Positions 8,225 to 16,302 are shown, counted from the first letter of the stretch. The stretch is 17,539 nucleotides of DNA from JAGNRR01 sp964612525 (GCA_964612525.1 CAZTCQ010000058.1:1-17539), one strand, 5' to 3'. Notes: generated by a model from the letters alone, not told the origin. A program made the numbers and translations.

Positions 8225-8238
8225 AGTAAAATTTTGTG

Positions 8239-8246
8239 CAAAAGTA
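8239..8246 (-). promoter_or_regulatory. -7 promoter box for the UDP-HexNAc dehydrogenase
   Basis: On the minus strand this reads TACTTTTG, a full match to the Bacteroidota primary-sigma -7 consensus TAnnTTTG. It lies 14 bases before the ATG at 8224. A TTTG-type -33 element at the usual distance is not clear, so the call rests on the -7 box and its position. Confidence 0.5.
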
Positions 8247-8312
8247 ATGTTTGCAGATATTTAAAGGGCATATGGCATCAATTAAATACTATTGGTACGT
8301 TAAGTGAATTTA

Positions 8313-8885
8313 TTAAAATGAGAAGCTAAAACGGTGATAAACGCTTCGATCATGCTTGCGGAGCGCTTCTCGGTGTTCTTTCGTACCATACCCTTTATTT
8401 CGATCCCAGCCGTATTCAGGAAATTTTTTAGCAGCTTTGAGCATATAATCGTCTCTGTAAGTCTTAGCTAAAACACTAGCGGCGGCAATACTCGCAAATT
8501 TGCAATCTCCCTTTATAATGCAGTTATGTTTAATCCGTTTATGAGATTTAAACCGATTTCCATCAATCAGAAGAAGTTCAGGAGTCATTTCTAATCGATT
8601 AATTGCCAAATGCATGGCGCGAAAAGAGGCCTGTAGAATATTTATTTTATCAATGACTTTGGGTGACACTTTTGAAACGGCAAAAGCAATTGCCTCTCTT
8701 TCTATAATCGGTCGCAGCAGTTCTCTTTTTTTCTCGCTGATTAGTTTTGAATCATTTAGTAAGGGGTGGTAAAAATCTTTGGGAAGAATAACAGCCGCTG
8801 CATAAACAGGTCCTGCTAGGCAGCCTCTTCCTGCTTCATCGCATCCCGCTTCAATTTTGTTTTTATGTAAATAGGGTTGCAACAT
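8313..8885 (-). CDS. rnhB: ribonuclease HII
   Basis: Cytoplasmic endonuclease that removes ribonucleotides misincorporated in DNA and RNA from RNA-DNA hybrids. The 190 aa are typical. The family hallmark CDEAGRG is at residues 15-21, giving catalytic Asp16 and Glu17. The third carboxylate is Asp108 in LLIDGN, and the fourth is Asp145 in AKTYRD after the KGD-x-ASIAAASVLAK segment. GYGTKEH (165-171) near the C-terminus is the substrate-binding GYGT motif. It is divergent from the heme A synthase gene across a short shared promoter region. Confidence 0.97.
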   Translation of the reverse strand: MLQPYLHKNKIEAGCDEAGRGCLAGPVYAAAVILPKDFYHPLLNDSKLISEKKRELLRPIIEREAIAFAVSKVSPKVIDKINILQASFRAMHLAINRLEMTPELLLIDGNRFKSHKRIKHNCIIKGDCKFASIAAASVLAKTYRDDYMLKAAKKFPEYGWDRNKGYGTKEHREALRKHDRSVYHRFSFSF

Positions 8886-8898
8886 TACTTCATTTTAT

Positions 8899-8906
8899 TA
8901 AAAATA
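8899..8906 (-). promoter_or_regulatory. -7 promoter box for rnhB
   Basis: Minus-strand TATTTTTA, matching TAnnTTTR, 13 bases before the rnhB start. It lies in the divergent region shared with the heme A synthase promoter. The region is AT-rich, so a chance match is possible. Confidence 0.35.
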
Positions 8907-8916
8907 CTATGGGCTA

Positions 8917-8950
8917 TTTGGCGTGTACTTGCACTTGCAATTTACCTTTG
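8917..8950 (+). promoter_or_regulatory. Bacteroidota-type promoter of heme A synthase
   Basis: TTTG at 8917-8920 is followed after 22 bases by TACCTTTG at 8943-8950. Both match the Bacteroidota -33 (TTTG) and -7 (TAnnTTTG) consensus, at the upper end of usual spacing. The -7 box ends 9 bases before the ATG at 8960, so the transcript should have a leader of only a few bases. This is the best-formed promoter in the window. Confidence 0.6.
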
Positions 8951-8959
8951 CCTATCAAT

Positions 8960-9994
8960 ATGAACAAGGCAACTGACCGGAATCTTATTATTGGAAAATG
9001 GCTACTGCTCGGGGTGGCCATGCTCACAGTTCAAGTTTTATTAGGGGGCATCACACGATTAACCGGTTCGGGTTTATCCATGACTGAATGGGAGCCGATT
9101 TTGGGAGCCCTACCACCAATGACTGATGCCGATTGGGCTTACGCATTTGGTGAGTATAAAAAAATTGGACAATTTACCTACCTCAATTCTGAATTCACCC
9201 TGGGAGATTTTAAGTTCATTTATTTTTGGGAGTGGTTTCACAGAAATTGGGCTCGATTAATCAGTGTTGCTTTTCTAATTCCCTTCGTTATTTTTCTAAT
9301 CAAAGGTTATTTCAGATTGGGAGACTTACCCAAACTGCTCATATTATTTGCCATCGGAATTTTACTAGCGATGGTAGGTTGGATTATGGTTTTTTCGGGC
9401 TTGAATCCAGAGGATTTATACGTGAGCCATATAAAGCTAGCCATGCACTTCAACCTAGCTATGTTTTTAATTTCTCTTACCTTTTGGTTTGCATTGGGCT
9501 ATCTAAAAGAAAAGTTGACAATTGTTCCTAATAAAAGCTTGAAAAAATTGACAATTGCTTTTATCGTATTGTTAGCTGTACAGCTAGTTTATGGTGCTTT
9601 TATGGCAGGACAAAAAGCGGCACAAGCAGCTTCCACTTGGCCACTCATTAATGGAGACCTATTGCCACCAAGCGTCTTACAAGAAAGTATTCTCTACAAT
9701 TCTATTTCTATTCATTTTGTGCATAGAAGCCTGGCTTTTGTGCTGTTTGTTTTTAGCATTCTCTGGACTTGGAAGGTTTTTAAATCAAAAATTAAAAAAG
9801 CTTTTTTGCCCCTAATTCTCGTATTAATACAAGCTCTATTGGGTATTCTAAGCGTGTTAACTTCTCCGAAGGCGGTAAAAAACGGGTGGGGCCTATTTGA
9901 GTGGAATGCGCAGCTTCATCAATTAGTGGCTATGACGTTGCTTTTGAGTTTGGTTTATTTTTTGTTTATCTTTAGTAATAGAGAAAGAAAATAG
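8960..9994 (+). CDS. ctaA: heme A synthase (COX15/CtaA family)
   Basis: Inner-membrane enzyme that oxidises the C8 methyl of heme O to give heme A for aa3-type cytochrome oxidase. The 344 aa have about eight membrane segments in two four-helix halves. GGITRLTGSGLSMTEW (29-44) is the COX15-type loop, and the heme-ligand histidines are visible at 94 (FHRN), 163 (AMHF), 252 and 255 (SIHFVHRS) and 320 (LHQL). The frame is open to an ATG at 8909, but its first 17 residues (MGYLACTCTC and so on) are not conserved-looking and cover the promoter, so I place the start at 8960. No cytochrome oxidase or heme O synthase gene is visible nearby. Confidence 0.93.
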   Translation: MNKATDRNLIIGKWLLLGVAMLTVQVLLGGITRLTGSGLSMTEWEPILGALPPMTDADWAYAFGEYKKIGQFTYLNSEFTLGDFKFIYFWEWFHRNWARLISVAFLIPFVIFLIKGYFRLGDLPKLLILFAIGILLAMVGWIMVFSGLNPEDLYVSHIKLAMHFNLAMFLISLTFWFALGYLKEKLTIVPNKSLKKLTIAFIVLLAVQLVYGAFMAGQKAAQAASTWPLINGDLLPPSVLQESILYNSISIHFVHRSLAFVLFVFSILWTWKVFKSKIKKAFLPLILVLIQALLGILSVLTSPKAVKNGWGLFEWNAQLHQLVAMTLLLSLVYFLFIFSNRERK

Positions 9995-10048
9995 ATTAAA
10001 CAGCTAACCAATGATTAGAATTGAACGTCTTTCACACAGAGATTGCTT

Positions 10049-10056
10049 TATTTTTA
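10049..10056 (+). promoter_or_regulatory. -7 promoter box for the T9SS-exported protein
   Basis: TATTTTTA, matching TAnnTTTR, 11 bases before the ATG at 10068. It lies inside the longer open frame that starts at 10011, which supports the downstream start. A weak TTG is found at 10021-10023. Confidence 0.35.
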
Positions 10057-10067
10057 AAAACGTATTG

Positions 10068-12089
10068 ATGAAAAAAATAATATTTCTTACTTTCTGTTCT
10101 TTTTTAATGGTTCTTTCCGTTGTGGTAGAGGCACAAAGCCAATGTGCGACCTTAGCTGTAAATTCTACCAGCCCACCGATTTTACCATGTGACACTTCCA
10201 AAACCGTGGATATTGATTTTTTGGCTAACATTAATATTAATTTCCCGGTAAATGCCACAGATGTTTACACTGTAAACCCAATACCTTATAATCCATTACC
10301 ATGGGTGGGAACAAATTCAGTATTGAATAATACCGATGATCAATGGAGTCAAGTGGTTCCACTTCCTTTTTCGTTTTGTTTTTTTGGCAATACGTACAAT
10401 AGTTATGTGATTGGCTCCAACGGTAGAATATCTTTTGATACAACCCTTGCGGGAACATTTGACGCATGGCAGACGAGTACACCTTTAATTACAGCGCCGA
10501 ATGCTACTCAAAATACCATGAACAACACAATCATGGCACCTTACCATGATACTGATCCTGGCGTTTCAGGAGTGAATACTCAAATCACCTGGGACACTTT
10601 TGGAGTAGCCCCGTGTAGAGTTATGGTGATTAATTGGACCACGCTCCCTATGTTTAGTTGTAACAATTTGATTGATTCGCAGCAAATCGTATTGTATGAA
10701 TTGTCCAATGTGATTGACATTAATATAGCTAACAAACCGCTTTGCGCGGGTTGGAATGGTGGTTTGGCATTACAGGGGATTCAAAATAGCACAGGTACGG
10801 TTGCCTATACCGTGCCTGGTAGAAATAACACCGTTTGGACAGCCAATGATGATAGCTATCGATTTGAACCCGCAGGTGCTCCCTATGTCTTCGCCACTCA
10901 ATATACCTGGCGTGATGTCACTACGGGCAATATACTTGGAAATGGTCCTAGTTTAAAATTGACGCCACCCTACCCAATGGGGGTAGTGGTCGAAGCGGCT
11001 ATAACAGGAGGTTGCAATTCCGATGTCTCCACCGCCAGGGACACCTCTCTTTTTATACAAGGCGAGGTTGATGCTCAGTTTGACGTGATAGAAGATTCTA
11101 TTTGTTTAGGCGAACCTATCATTTTGAGTAATACCTCAACGGTAAATAATTCGCCCTTTCCTGCTCCTAATTTATTGATCAATACCTGGGACTTTGGTGA
11201 TGGGACGATTCTCGATGACAATAATCCGGTTGTTAGTTATTCTTACACGCAAGGTGGTGTGTATACGATTCAACTGAGTATAGTAGACACAGTTTTGGGC
11301 TGTCGAGATACGATTGAAAAAACTGTTTTTGTAGAAGCTACACCCTACATTGAAATGACTGCTTCTCCTACAACAATTTGCTTGGGCGACCAAGTTATTT
11401 TTGTGGATTCAAGTGCTCCGCATACTGTGAGTACCACTTATGATTTTGATGATGGAAATGTATTGCTCAATGAACACAATCCCAAACATACGTTTGAAAG
11501 ACTAGGCAACTACAACGTAAGTTTTTCGGGTGAGTATTTAATCTGCGATGATCCAGAAATCATAGTGCCGATTCAAGTGAATGATTACCCTCAGGTAAAT
11601 CTTGGAGAAGACCGCACGTTTTGTCCGGGTCAGGATAGCATAGTGCGATTACTGAACATCGCAAATCCTGGTCAAATCTTGACGTGGAGTACAGGAGAAC
11701 AAGAACCTTTTATTACCGTAAATGCAAATGAAACAGGGCGTTATTGGGCGAGTGCCGAAACCCAAGGATGTGAATCGGTAGATAGCGTTTGGGTGAAACG
11801 AGATTGCTATCTGAACATTCCAAACTCATTTACTCCGAATGGTGATGGTCGCAACGATTACTTTTTACCTCGACAATTATTGTCTTCAGGCTTAATCGGT
11901 TTTTCAATGAAAATTATGAATCGCTGGGGCGAGGTCATTTTCCAAACGGATAAAGTTGATGGCAGAGGCTGGGACGGAAAACTCGGAGGAAATCAGCAGT
12001 CTATCGGAGTGTATGTTTATCAAATCGAGGCAACATGGAAGAACGGTTTTAGTAATTCATTTACTGGCAATGTTACCTTAGTCCGATAA
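10068..12089 (+). CDS. secreted PKD-domain protein with type B T9SS sorting domain
   Basis: Large exported, probably surface-attached protein (673 aa). The start at 10068 is chosen because a clean signal peptide begins there (MKKIIFLTFCSFLMVLSVVVEAQS, cleaved near Ala22); the open frame to 10011 adds 19 non-signal residues. The N-terminal part (about 85-260) contains PLPFSFCFFGNTYNSYVIGSNG, a domain seen in Bacteroidota adhesin-like proteins. At about 335-425 is a PKD domain with WDFGDGT near 373, and a second PKD-like repeat (TYDFDDGN) follows at about 430-510. The last about 92 residues, from NIPNSFTPNGDGRNDYF through MNRWGEVIF, GWDGK and GVYVYQIEA to the end, are the gliding-motility-associated CHU_C domain that directs export through the type IX system. 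Ligand and function are unknown; adhesion is a guess. Confidence 0.9.
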   Translation: MKKIIFLTFCSFLMVLSVVVEAQSQCATLAVNSTSPPILPCDTSKTVDIDFLANININFPVNATDVYTVNPIPYNPLPWVGTNSVLNNTDDQWSQVVPLPFSFCFFGNTYNSYVIGSNGRISFDTTLAGTFDAWQTSTPLITAPNATQNTMNNTIMAPYHDTDPGVSGVNTQITWDTFGVAPCRVMVINWTTLPMFSCNNLIDSQQIVLYELSNVIDINIANKPLCAGWNGGLALQGIQNSTGTVAYTVPGRNNTVWTANDDSYRFEPAGAPYVFATQYTWRDVTTGNILGNGPSLKLTPPYPMGVVVEAAITGGCNSDVSTARDTSLFIQGEVDAQFDVIEDSICLGEPIILSNTSTVNNSPFPAPNLLINTWDFGDGTILDDNNPVVSYSYTQGGVYTIQLSIVDTVLGCRDTIEKTVFVEATPYIEMTASPTTICLGDQVIFVDSSAPHTVSTTYDFDDGNVLLNEHNPKHTFERLGNYNVSFSGEYLICDDPEIIVPIQVNDYPQVNLGEDRTFCPGQDSIVRLLNIANPGQILTWSTGEQEPFITVNANETGRYWASAETQGCESVDSVWVKRDCYLNIPNSFTPNGDGRNDYFLPRQLLSSGLIGFSMKIMNRWGEVIFQTDKVDGRGWDGKLGGNQQSIGVYVYQIEATWKNGFSNSFTGNVTLVR

Positions 12090-12108
12090 GCTTTTCTTTT
12101 ATTGTTTT

Positions 12109-12208
12109 NNNNNNNNNNNNNNNNNNNNNNNNNNNNNNNNNNNNNNNNNNNNNNNNNNNNNNNNNNNNNNNNNNNNNNNNNNNNNNNNNNNNNNNNNNNN
12201 NNNNNNNN
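12109..12208. other. assembly gap (100 N)
   Basis: Exactly 100 undetermined bases, the usual placeholder for a scaffold gap of unknown size. The open frame that runs through it (12102-12320) is an artefact. The gap begins 19 bases after the T9SS gene stop; any terminator of that gene, or a repeat that broke the assembly, may be hidden here. Confidence 0.98.
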
Positions 12209-12312
12209 CTTTATTAAAAATTCGTTCTATTTTTTTCAAACTTATCCTGATTTATCCTGCGAGGCCAATGGAAGATTTAGTTTTAAAAATCGGCTAAACT
12301 ATTTATTTTATT

Positions 12313-12444
12313 ATGTTTAAGCGTGTGTATACGGATACAAACGGAAATAACCGATTATTCCACGGCTACGGTTGGGAGGTGTCGCACATTTGCTTTGTCA
12401 AACGGGAGGAACCGACGTCAAAGAATCCTGAGCGACTGAAATAA
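12313..12444 (+). other. 43-codon ORF in a GC-richer intergenic stretch, nature unknown
   Basis: Bases 12209-12501 hold no recognisable gene. Within them an ATG at 12313 opens a 43-codon frame ending TAA at 12442-12444; the product would start MFKRVYTDTNGNNRLFHGYG and end with the polar, charged SKNPERLK. The stretch is visibly richer in GC (many CGG and GGGAGG words) than the AT-rich DNA on either side. It also contains complementary words (AACCG and CGGTT; CTTTGTC and GAC-gt-CAAAG) that could fold. I do not recognise it as a protein or RNA family. It could be a small gene, a structured RNA, or the end of a repeated element that caused the neighbouring gap. Confidence 0.25.
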
Positions 12445-12465
12445 ATAAATTTTTTAATCACAAAG

Positions 12466-12483
12466 CCCTCCCTTTAGTGGGGG
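12466..12483 (+). repeat. imperfect C-run/G-run hairpin in the ssb leader
   Basis: CCCTCCC followed by TTTAGT and GGGGG can form a short 5-bp stem containing a T-G pair, 18 bases before the ssb start. Elements of this C-rich/G-rich look occur between genes in Bacteroidota; whether this one regulates ssb or is a passive repeat remnant cannot be told. Confidence 0.35.
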
Positions 12484-12501
12484 AACAAAAACAAAACAAT
12501 T

Positions 12502-12894
12502 ATGTACAATTTAAAAAACAACGTTCAACTAATCGGTCATTTAGGAAAAGACCCAGAAATGAAAGAAACATCCAACGGAAGCAAGTATGCTAAATTTAGC
12601 CTCGCTACAAGTGATAGTTATAAAAACCAAGCGGGTGAGCGAATCACAGAAACGCAGTGGCACAATATTATATTTTGGGGTAAGCCCGCTGAAATAGCTG
12701 CGCAGTATCTCAAAAAAGGAAGCCAGTGCGCCGTGCAAGGAAAGCTCGTTTATGATAACTATGAAGACAAGGACGGCAATAAAAAATACTATACCCAGAT
12801 AAAAGGGAATGAACTTTTATTGTTAGATAAAAAGGAAAATACGGCTTCTTTGGTTACTAATAAATCAGAAGAGAAGGAAGCACTACCGTTCTAG
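12502..12894 (+). CDS. ssb: single-stranded DNA-binding protein
   Basis: SSB of 130 aa that coats single-stranded DNA in replication and repair. It has the OB-fold core: LIGHLGKDPEMKET at residues 10-23, KFSLATSDSY, TQWHNIIFWGKPAEIAAQYLKKGSQCAVQGKL and YEDKDGNKKYYTQI. The short C-terminal tail ends in EALPF, matching the acidic-LPF tip that recruits partner proteins, although it is less acidic than the usual DDLPF. The linker is very short, giving a small SSB for the family. A second ssb elsewhere in the genome is common in Bacteroidota, so this may not be the only one. It is a single-gene unit closed by a terminator. Confidence 0.96.
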   Translation: MYNLKNNVQLIGHLGKDPEMKETSNGSKYAKFSLATSDSYKNQAGERITETQWHNIIFWGKPAEIAAQYLKKGSQCAVQGKLVYDNYEDKDGNKKYYTQIKGNELLLLDKKENTASLVTNKSEEKEALPF

Positions 12895-12912
12895 CGTAGA
12901 AATTTTATATCG

Positions 12913-12944
12913 AAAAAGGCTGTCATTGATGACAGCCTTTTTTT
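12913..12944 (+). terminator. intrinsic terminator of ssb
   Basis: Stem of AAAAAGGCTGTC with GACAGCCTTTTT around ATTGAT, with T continuing to 12944; the GC-rich core is GGCTGTC/GACAGCC. It begins 18 bases after the ssb stop and ends only 22 bases before the photolyase start, so the photolyase needs its own promoter. Confidence 0.88.
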
Positions 12945-12953
12945 ATTCCAATT

Positions 12954-12961
12954 TATCTTTA
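12954..12961 (+). promoter_or_regulatory. -7 promoter box for photolyase
   Basis: TATCTTTA, matching TAnnTTTR, 5 bases before the ATG at 12967. A possible ATTG -33 element (12925-12928) lies inside the ssb terminator loop, slightly farther away than usual. The leader would be zero or a few bases. Confidence 0.4.
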
Positions 12962-12966
12962 GCCGC

Positions 12967-14259
12967 ATGGCAAGTAAACAGCAAGAGATTAATATTTTCT
13001 GGTTCCGTCGAGATTTGCGATTGGTCGACAATGTTGGATTTAGCAACGCCCTAAAAGGTAAATTGCCCGTAGTTCCCATTTTTATATTTGATGAAAATAT
13101 TCTCAAAGAGTTACCTGAGGATGATGCTCGACTTTCTTTTATCTATGATTGTCTTGCAGAAATGCATCAAGAAATCAAAGAGCATCAAAGTGCCTTAAAA
13201 ATTTATCAGGGTCAACCCAAAAAAATATGGGATACCATTTGCAAAGACTTTACTGTAAAAAATGTAATTACCAATCGTGATTACGAGCCCTACGCATTGG
13301 AACGAGACGAGGATGTCAAGAAAATTTTAGAGAAAAAAGAGATTGGTTTTTATACCTACAAAGATCAAGTCATTTTTGAAAAAGATGAAGTGACCAAAGC
13401 CGACGGTTTGCCGTATACTGTCTACACCCCTTTTAAAAATAAATGGTACCAGCACTTTGAGGAAGATATGCTCACGGTACCCAAAGCCTTCAAGGAAAAT
13501 TTGCATAAGTTCAAATCAGATTTTCCTACGATTGAGGAAATAGGCTTCAAAAAGTCAAGCATTCAAGTCAAGCCGTTTACCCTAAAGGATTTAGACAGTT
13601 ATGCTAAAACACGAGATATTCCTAGCATGGATGGCACGAGTTATCTCAGTCCGCATTTACGATTTGGAACGATTGGTATTCGGCAATTAATGAGTAAGGT
13701 GGGGATGAACCAAACGCCCTTTATCAATGAATTAATTTGGCGAGAATTTTTTATGCAAATACTCTATCATTTTCCTAGGGTGGTTAGTAACAATTTTAGA
13801 GAAAAATATGATGGGATTCAATGGCGAAATGATGAAGCTGATTTTGAAAAATGGTGTAAAGGCGAAACTGGCTATCCAATGGTGGACGCGGGTATGCGAC
13901 AGTTGAACGAAACGGGCTATATGCACAATAGAGTGCGCATGGTTACGGCTGGTTTTTTAGTAAAGCACTTACTCATTGATTGGCGAAAAGGGGAAGCCTA
14001 CTTCGCTCAGAAATTGTTAGACTACGACTTGAGTGCCAACAATGGAAATTGGCAATGGGCAGCAGGCACCGGATGTGATGCCGCTCCCTACTTCCGAATT
14101 TTTAATCCAATCACGCAGTTGGATAAATTTGACAAGCAGCGGAAGTATGTGAAAAAATGGATTCCAGAATTGGAAACTGACGATTATGCAGCGCCTATGG
14201 TGGAGCATAAATTTGCTCGTGAACGAGCCTTGGAAGCCTACAAAAAGGGAATCAAATAG
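12967..14259 (+). CDS. phrB: deoxyribodipyrimidine photolyase (class I CPD photolyase)
   Basis: Flavoenzyme that uses blue/near-UV light to split cyclobutane pyrimidine dimers in DNA. The 430 aa are slightly short for class I but complete. The N-terminal photolyase/antenna domain starts NIFWFRRDLRLVDN (9-22). The FAD domain has TSYLSPHLRFG (224-234), ELIWREFF (255-262), the signature TGYPMVDAGMRQL (301-313) with HNRVRM, and NNGNWQWAAGTGCDAAPYFRIFNP. The electron-transfer triad is intact by comparison with E. coli (Trp286, Trp339, Trp362), and Asn358 corresponds to E. coli Asn378 near the flavin N5. These features favour a true CPD photolyase over cryptochrome-DASH. It stands alone, after the ssb terminator. 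Confidence 0.95.
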   Translation: MASKQQEINIFWFRRDLRLVDNVGFSNALKGKLPVVPIFIFDENILKELPEDDARLSFIYDCLAEMHQEIKEHQSALKIYQGQPKKIWDTICKDFTVKNVITNRDYEPYALERDEDVKKILEKKEIGFYTYKDQVIFEKDEVTKADGLPYTVYTPFKNKWYQHFEEDMLTVPKAFKENLHKFKSDFPTIEEIGFKKSSIQVKPFTLKDLDSYAKTRDIPSMDGTSYLSPHLRFGTIGIRQLMSKVGMNQTPFINELIWREFFMQILYHFPRVVSNNFREKYDGIQWRNDEADFEKWCKGETGYPMVDAGMRQLNETGYMHNRVRMVTAGFLVKHLLIDWRKGEAYFAQKLLDYDLSANNGNWQWAAGTGCDAAPYFRIFNPITQLDKFDKQRKYVKKWIPELETDDYAAPMVEHKFARERALEAYKKGIK

Positions 14260-14298
14260 TTTTTGCTTTATTGATGACGGCGTTTAAAAGTTCCAAAG

Positions 14299-14306
14299 TA
14301 TGTTTG
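14299..14306 (+). promoter_or_regulatory. -7 promoter box for the TonB-dependent receptor
   Basis: TATGTTTG is a full match to TAnnTTTG, 16 bases before the ATG at 14323. The nearest -33-like word is ATTG at 14270-14273, 25 bases upstream, which is longer than usual. Confidence 0.45.
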
Positions 14307-14322
14307 GCGCTTCAAATTAGTT

Positions 14323-16287
14323 ATGAAAAAAGCAGTAAGTTTTTTAGTTTTGTTTTCTCTCCTTTTTTGCGGTACTCTTCAAGCGCAAACTGAGACCCTA
14401 TTGAAAAGTGTTACGGTCAATCCGAGTCCGTTAGATATTAAGACGGTCAAGTCGGGCAGAAGTATAACAGTTATAACAGCCAAAGAAATTAGTAAAATGG
14501 CTGCAACCTCAGTGGAAGAAGTACTTTCCAATATAGAAGGAATCAATAGCAATGCTCGCGGAGGATTTGGTGTGCAAACGGATGTTGGACTGAGGGGGAG
14601 TACTTTTTCGCAAGTATTGGTTTTGATAGATAATGTTCGCGTGAATGAATCGCTGACTGGACATTACAATATGTATCTGCCCATAGCGCTAAGCGAAATT
14701 GCTAAAATAGAAATCGTGCGAGGTCCTGCTGCCAGTGCCTATGGCGCTGATGCAGTAGGCGGTTTGATTCATATTCAAACCAAAAACTATCTTTCATCAG
14801 CCAATCAAAAAAATAAAGAGTTGGGTAGTGTAGGTCAGCTAATGCTGGGTGAAAATAAACTAAGGATCGTGGATGCTGTGTTGGAAAGCAAAAGCAAAGA
14901 CTTATATTTTGGTGGAAGTGTAAATAATAAATCTTCTTTGGGTCAAATTTTTAATAATCCAAATGTCTTGCGCGATTCAAGTCTAGAAAAAAACTATCGT
15001 ACGGATTTTGATATTCAGAATTACTCTTTATTCGGGAGTTACTTTTTAAATAATAGAACAAAAATTTTCGCGCGAGCCTCTCTGAATACTCGAAAATTCA
15101 ATGCTCGCTATTTTTATACGAATAGCACCTTCGATGAGTCAGTAGAAAAAGTAAATACAGTTTGGACACAGGCCGGTTTACAACACCACGGTAAAAAACA
15201 AAAATCTCAATTAGGGATTGCCTTCAAACAGTTAGGAGATGAATTTATTTTTAATCCTTTATTTGCCGTCAATCATCATACTACTAGAAACGTAGTGGCT
15301 TATGCTCAGCAGCAACGAACCTTGGGTAGACATTTCCAAGTTGCCTTTGGCTGGCAATCAATTTTTCAGAACATACAAAGTACCGATCGAGGTGACCACC
15401 AAAACAATACGCACGCTTTATTCATGAGCGCTAATTATGATGTTTGCTCAAAGCTTAATATTACGGCTAGTGCCCGGGGCGAGTATAACACGGATTTTGA
15501 TTTTTCGTTTGTGCCTCAAATCGGTGTTGCGTTCAGACCTCGTGAAAATATGGTATTGCGTTCTAGTGTGGGCATGGCGAACCGAGCACCTGATTTTACC
15601 GAGCGCTATGTTTCGAATAACCTTCCCAGCTTATCAGCGGGTCGGAATTTAGGGAATCCAAATTTGCAATCGGAGCGGAGTACTACAGCCGACATAGGTT
15701 TTGATTATTATTCTCGAACCGAAAAATTATTTTCCTCAACGGTGTTTGCTCGTCAAGGATCTAATTTGATAGATTATACGCTCACAAATTCAAATTTGAT
15801 TTCATCCAATGTAGAGCTAGTTCCGAATGCCGATTACTTTTACACTAAAAACGTTTCTTCCGCTATGACCTATGGTGCTGAGGTAAGCGTTCAAAAAAGA
15901 GTGAGAATTTCTAAGAATCGGAAATTACGATTAGGAATAAATTATACCTATCTAAAAACTACCACTACGGATGACGAACCTTCAAAATACATAAGTAATC
16001 ATCCCGGGCAAATGGCCAATGCGCTTATTGGGTATGAAGGACGTTTTGTTGATGTTTTGATTACTAATCAGTGGCGACAACGTAAGTCGGAAATAGAAGA
16101 AGCTGTATTTGGCGAAATTCCCAAGCAATATTTAATCAGTAATGCGGTGCTGCGTTTGAAAACATTCAACGGTAAAATGAATTTAACCGGAAAGGTGCTC
16201 AACATTTTTGATACTGAATATCAGGAAATATTGGGTGCACCTATGCCTCAACGATGGTTTGCCGCAGGGATTGATTGGAAATTTTAA
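14323..16287 (+). CDS. TonB-dependent outer-membrane receptor
   Basis: Outer-membrane beta-barrel transporter energised by TonB, 654 aa. It has a signal peptide with cleavage near Ala21 (GTLQAQ) and a possible TonB box just after it (ETLLKSVTV, 24-32). The plug domain covers about 45-155: ITVITAKEISKMAATSVEEVL, GLRGSTFSQVLVLIDNVRVN, IAKIEIVRGPAASAYGADAVGGLIHI. A long barrel domain ends GAPMPQRWFAAGIDWKF with a terminal Phe, as expected for BAM-dependent insertion. No carboxypeptidase-regulatory repeat precedes the plug and no SusD partner is visible, so it resembles BtuB/CirA-type receptors for siderophores, heme, cobalamin or metals rather than a SusC glycan importer. The substrate is unknown. 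The next gene starts 19 bases after the stop. Confidence 0.93.
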   Translation: MKKAVSFLVLFSLLFCGTLQAQTETLLKSVTVNPSPLDIKTVKSGRSITVITAKEISKMAATSVEEVLSNIEGINSNARGGFGVQTDVGLRGSTFSQVLVLIDNVRVNESLTGHYNMYLPIALSEIAKIEIVRGPAASAYGADAVGGLIHIQTKNYLSSANQKNKELGSVGQLMLGENKLRIVDAVLESKSKDLYFGGSVNNKSSLGQIFNNPNVLRDSSLEKNYRTDFDIQNYSLFGSYFLNNRTKIFARASLNTRKFNARYFYTNSTFDESVEKVNTVWTQAGLQHHGKKQKSQLGIAFKQLGDEFIFNPLFAVNHHTTRNVVAYAQQQRTLGRHFQVAFGWQSIFQNIQSTDRGDHQNNTHALFMSANYDVCSKLNITASARGEYNTDFDFSFVPQIGVAFRPRENMVLRSSVGMANRAPDFTERYVSNNLPSLSAGRNLGNPNLQSERSTTADIGFDYYSRTEKLFSSTVFARQGSNLIDYTLTNSNLISSNVELVPNADYFYTKNVSSAMTYGAEVSVQKRVRISKNRKLRLGINYTYLKTTTTDDEPSKYISNHPGQMANALIGYEGRFVDVLITNQWRQRKSEIEEAVFGEIPKQYLISNAVLRLKTFNGKMNLTGKVLNIFDTEYQEILGAPMPQRWFAAGIDWKF

Positions 16288-16294
16288 TAAGTCT

Positions 16295-16302
16295 TATCTT
16301 TA
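16295..16302 (+). promoter_or_regulatory. -7 promoter box for the small secreted protein
   Basis: TATCTTTA, matching TAnnTTTR, only 4 bases before the ATG at 16307. An ATTG word (16270-16273) lies 21 bases upstream, in the normal range. If used, the transcript would begin at or next to the start codon. Confidence 0.4.

Noticed and set aside
8909..8959. 17-residue upstream extension of heme A synthase
   Set aside because: It covers the best promoter in the window and adds a Cys-rich, non-membrane sequence before the expected N-terminus; ATG at 8960 fits better.
10011..10067. 19-residue upstream extension of the T9SS protein
   Set aside because: It would bury the signal peptide that begins at 10068.
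12233..12260. Repeated TTATCCTG words after the gap
   Set aside because: Only two copies of a short word; not enough for a tandem repeat, CRISPR or operator call.
12102..12320. Open frame running through the assembly gap
   Set aside because: Almost half of it is N, so the frame is undefined; the part after the gap shows no recognisable protein.
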